From Aquiflexum balticum DSM 16537 (GTDB lineage: Bacteria > Bacteroidota > Bacteroidia > Cytophagales > Cyclobacteriaceae), in NCBI RefSeq assembly GCF_900176595.1, contig NZ_LT838813.1, forward strand, positions 2,622,001 through 2,686,000: a stretch of DNA of 64,000 nucleotides. Reading direction: 5' to 3'. Position numbers and translations under genes: made by a program. Below, one piece after another: positions 62,070-64,000 of the stretch; within the stretch, counting starts at the first letter, position 1, and each line of letters opens with the position of its first letter. The notes below the pieces were generated by a model. The model saw nothing but the letters and a program-made list of their open reading frames with translations. It did no database searches and was not told the DNA's origin.

Positions 62070-62954
62070 ATGCCAACACTAATAGACGGAAAAAAAACCT
62101 CAGAAGAAATCAAAACTGAAATTGCCCAGCGTGTGGCTGAGATTAAAGTGGAGGGTGGAAAAACTCCTCACTTGGCTGCAATCCTTGTTGGAAGTGACGG
62201 AGCAAGTCAGACTTACGTCGGGGCAAAAGTAAAATCCTGTGAGCAGGTGGGTTTTGAGTCTACCTTGGTAAGGTTGGCAGAATCAGTGACTGAAGAGGAG
62301 CTATTAAAGGTAGTGGAAGATATCAACCAAAACCCAGATATTGATGGTTTGATTGTTCAATTGCCACTTCCCAAGCATATTTCTGTTGAAAAAGTTACCA
62401 ATAAAATCAAACCTGAAAAAGATGTGGACGGCTTCACCCCGGCCAATGTGGGAAGGATGACATTAGGTTGGCCGGCTTATGTTGCAGCCACTCCTTATGG
62501 TATAGTGGAGTTGTTGAAAAGATATAAGATAGAGACATCCGGTAAACATTGTGTGGTCATTGGTAGAAGCCATATTGTAGGCTCTCCTATGAGTATCTTG
62601 ATGGCTCGGAATGAATATCCCGGAAACTGTACAGTAACCCTGACCCATAGCCGGACTAAGAATCTACCCGAAATTGCTAAGACAGCGGATATCCTTATTG
62701 TCGCTTTAGGTAAACCCGAGTTTGTTACCGCAGACATGGTAAAAGATGGTGCTGTGGTGATAGATGTGGGAATTCACAGAATTGAAGACAACAGCAAGAA
62801 ATCCGGTTTCAGGTTGATTGGAGACGTAAAATTTGATGAGGTTTCCAAAAAGGCCTCAGCTATCACACCGGTACCGGGGGGTGTTGGGCCAATGACAATT
62901 GCATCTTTGCTTTATAATACCCTGTTGGCGGCAGAAAAGCAGGTATTTGGCTAA
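62070..62954 (+). CDS. folD: Methylenetetrahydrofolate dehydrogenase/cyclohydrolase
   Basis: Bifunctional enzyme of one-carbon metabolism (5,10-methylene-THF to 10-formyl-THF). Catalytic Lys in [16 protein letters not shown] (Y-x3-K), [24 protein letters not shown] loop [14 protein letters not shown], and [14 protein letters not shown] at the C-terminus. 294 residues, ATG 62070. Downstream lies the tRNA-Leu gene with its own promoter. Confidence 0.97.
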   Translation: MPTLIDGKKTSEEIKTEIAQRVAEIKVEGGKTPHLAAILVGSDGASQTYVGAKVKSCEQVGFESTLVRLAESVTEEELLKVVEDINQNPDIDGLIVQLPLPKHISVEKVTNKIKPEKDVDGFTPANVGRMTLGWPAYVAATPYGIVELLKRYKIETSGKHCVVIGRSHIVGSPMSILMARNEYPGNCTVTLTHSRTKNLPEIAKTADILIVALGKPEFVTADMVKDGAVVIDVGIHRIEDNSKKSGFRLIGDVKFDEVSKKASAITPVPGGVGPMTIASLLYNTLLAAEKQVFG

Positions 62955-62997
62955 TACTTGGATTGAATAAAATGAAGGATAAAATAAGCCTTTACTC

Positions 62998-63028
62998 TTG
63001 CAGGTAAATGCTTTCCTTTCTACTTTTG
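62998..63028 (+). promoter_or_regulatory. Promoter of the tRNA-Leu gene
   Basis: -33 TTG (62998-63000) and -7 TACTTTTG (63021-63028, exact TAnnTTTG) with 20 nt between, and the mature tRNA starts 13 nt after the -7 box. Confidence 0.6.
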
Positions 63029-63040
63029 CAGACCCTAAAA

Positions 63041-63124
63041 GCGCACGTGGTGAAATTGGTAGACACGCCACTTTGAGGGGGTGGTGCCCTTACGGGTGTG
63101 GAAGTTCGAATCTTCTCGTGCGCA
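63041..63124 (+). tRNA. tRNA-Leu (GAG anticodon)
   Basis: 84-nt class II tRNA: acceptor arm GCGCACG / CGTGCGC, D-arm, anticodon stem CCACT / GGTGG around loop TTGAGGG (anticodon GAG, reads CUC/CUU), long variable arm, T-loop TTCGAAT and discriminator A. CCA is not encoded. Confidence 0.97.
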
Positions 63125-63128
63125 CAAC

Positions 63129-63156
63129 AAGCCTCGGATATCCGGGGCTTTTTTTT
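63129..63156 (+). terminator. Terminator after tRNA-Leu
   Basis: Stem AAGCC-T-CGG / CCG-G-GGCTT with one T-G pair, short ATAT loop, T8. Confidence 0.9.
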
Positions 63157-63217
63157 GGACTGTTTTGGAAACCTTTTGCGGCTCGAGCATTTTTCCCTCT
63201 TCTATAAAATAAAGAAG

Positions 63218-63246
63218 AAGCACATCTTTATTTGAAGTGCTTTTTC
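63218..63246 (+). terminator. Second hairpin terminator, facing the CBM6/T9SS gene
   Basis: AAGCAC-A-TC and GA-A-GTGCTT arms with T5 on the plus strand and an A-rich 5' side. It can end transcripts from both sides of the region 63157-63274, which holds no gene. Confidence 0.5.
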
Positions 63247-63274
63247 TATATGAAATATTTCAGAATGACTCAAT

Positions 63275-64000
63275 TCATTTCACACGTAGAAGTTTCTGCT
63301 TAAATTGATTGGAACCTTCAAAAATCACTAGGTAAGTTCCAGGTGATAATCCTCGAATATTCAATTCATTAATACTTTTACTCACTTTCTGGGTCATCAT
63401 TTTAACGCCATCCATTGTCATGATGTGTACGTCATATGAATTTTCATCTTTAAAATTTTCTTCAGGAATATTTAAAATAGTGCTCGCTGGATTTGGGAAT
63501 ATACGCAGTTCATTTTCAAGGCTAAGGTCCTGAGCGACCACCTCGGAATCTTCAAAAATAAATCTATCCACATCCAAAAGAAATCCTGAGCCTCCCTTAA
63601 AAACCAGATATAGTGTTTTATTTCCTAAATAAGAGGTCCCTTCGGCATAGCTCTTCGGGTCAATTACCTCAATATCAAATGGCTGAAAGCTTTTCCATCC
63701 ACCGGTATTGGAAATTTCAGCTGTCGCAATTAGATTTCCTTGTGGACTGTCCGTCCTAAATTCTACAGTTCCCCCCTTTGTATTACTGGAGGCAATAATC
63801 TGACCTGATTTAGGACCGCGGCCAAAGGTAACGTTGCCGAATTGGATGTAATCACCATTATTTACATAACCTACCGCTGCACCAGAATTGCTAACCTGAA
63901 TACCATTCTGCATAGAATAATCCTCCGCTTGCACAATACTGTAGGGATCAAAATACCTAGTTTTTTCTTTGATGGTAATAGTACAAACCGCGAATACTGA
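63275..64000 (-). CDS. CBM6-containing secreted protein with type IX sorting domain, N-terminal part outside window
   Basis: C-terminal 241 residues of a larger exported protein; the frame is open to the edge (internal start codons are not true starts). The first domain (PYSIVQAEDYSMQNGIQV, VGYVNNGDYIQFGNV) is a CBM6-like carbohydrate-binding module: AEDY and NGDYI are its marks. After a short acidic linker the type A T9SS C-terminal sorting domain follows (ELRIFPNPASTILNIP, LNIRGLSPGTYLVIF, KLLRVK). The missing N-terminal part is likely a glycoside hydrolase such as GH16 or an agarase. It would be secreted by the system that PorX controls. Confidence 0.9.
   Translation of the reverse strand, partial: SVFAVCTITIKEKTRYFDPYSIVQAEDYSMQNGIQVSNSGAAVGYVNNGDYIQFGNVTFGRGPKSGQIIASSNTKGGTVEFRTDSPQGNLIATAEISNTGGWKSFQPFDIEVIDPKSYAEGTSYLGNKTLYLVFKGGSGFLLDVDRFIFEDSEVVAQDLSLENELRIFPNPASTILNIPEENFKDENSYDVHIMTMDGVKMMTQKVSKSINELNIRGLSPGTYLVIFEGSNQFKQKLLRVK

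Overview
The window looks like a chromosomal segment of a Bacteroidota species of the order Cytophagales, most likely family Cyclobacteriaceae (Algoriphagus/Cecembia-like). The reasons are the LpxC-FabZ fusion inside an lpxD-lpxC/fabZ-lpxA run, a PorX-type regulator together with a secreted protein carrying a type IX secretion (T9SS) sorting tail, DUF4296 and DUF4924 proteins that belong to this phylum, a PafA-type alkaline phosphatase, and TAnnTTTG-type -7 boxes, best seen before the tRNA. No 16S gene is present, so the genus is inference.

Layout. 1-8.5 kb: UbiA-type prenyltransferase (cut by the edge), recQ, a GH16 lipoprotein, a CsbD protein, homogentisate dioxygenase, PafA phosphatase and a secreted aminopeptidase P. 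8.5-16.7 kb: an accessory stretch with dinB, a RES-Xre toxin-antitoxin pair, a secreted calcineurin-like phosphoesterase, an insertion sequence whose transposase seems to need a -1 frameshift, and a DUF4143 AAA ATPase bracketed by near-identical palindromes. This stretch is full of short dispersed repeats. 16.7-32.4 kb: hemN, a Tat-exported Gfo/Idh/MocA oxidoreductase, a decayed DUF4184 gene, an amidohydrolase, a gluconokinase/6-phosphogluconate dehydrogenase fusion, a CBS/DUF294 protein, an amino-sugar unit (NagB-PIG-L fusion plus ROK kinase), cystathionine beta-synthase and AlkB. 32.4-43.8 kb: a DUF58-BatD-like-BatA operon, a DUF4296 lipoprotein, mutS2, the lipid A operon and an HD phosphohydrolase. 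43.8-54 kb: porX-tsaE-ald, then a signalling block (lone receiver, ThiF/nitroreductase Rv1355c-family protein, GNAT-like protein, 7TM histidine kinase, receiver-kinase hybrid). 54-64 kb: pyrophosphatase, porin, ACP phosphodiesterase, a UPF1-like helicase, VapBC, lepA, folD, tRNA-Leu(GAG) and the C-terminal part of a CBM6/T9SS protein.

How genes work together. The ROK kinase and NagB-PIG-L fusion could form a two-gene N-acetylglucosamine route: kinase, deacetylase, deaminase. LpxD, LpxC/FabZ and LpxA make the first lipid A intermediates and are tightly packed with an orphan ABC ATPase. PorX controls type IX secretion, and the protein at the right edge looks like a type IX cargo. The best candidates for undescribed biology are the 47-54 kb signalling block, the palindrome-bracketed ATPase, and the frameshifted IS with its repeat family at 13.1-16.7 kb. 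Start codons were moved downstream where the longest frame begins with TTG and an ATG with a good signal peptide or conserved N-terminus follows. No composition statistics or database searches were run.
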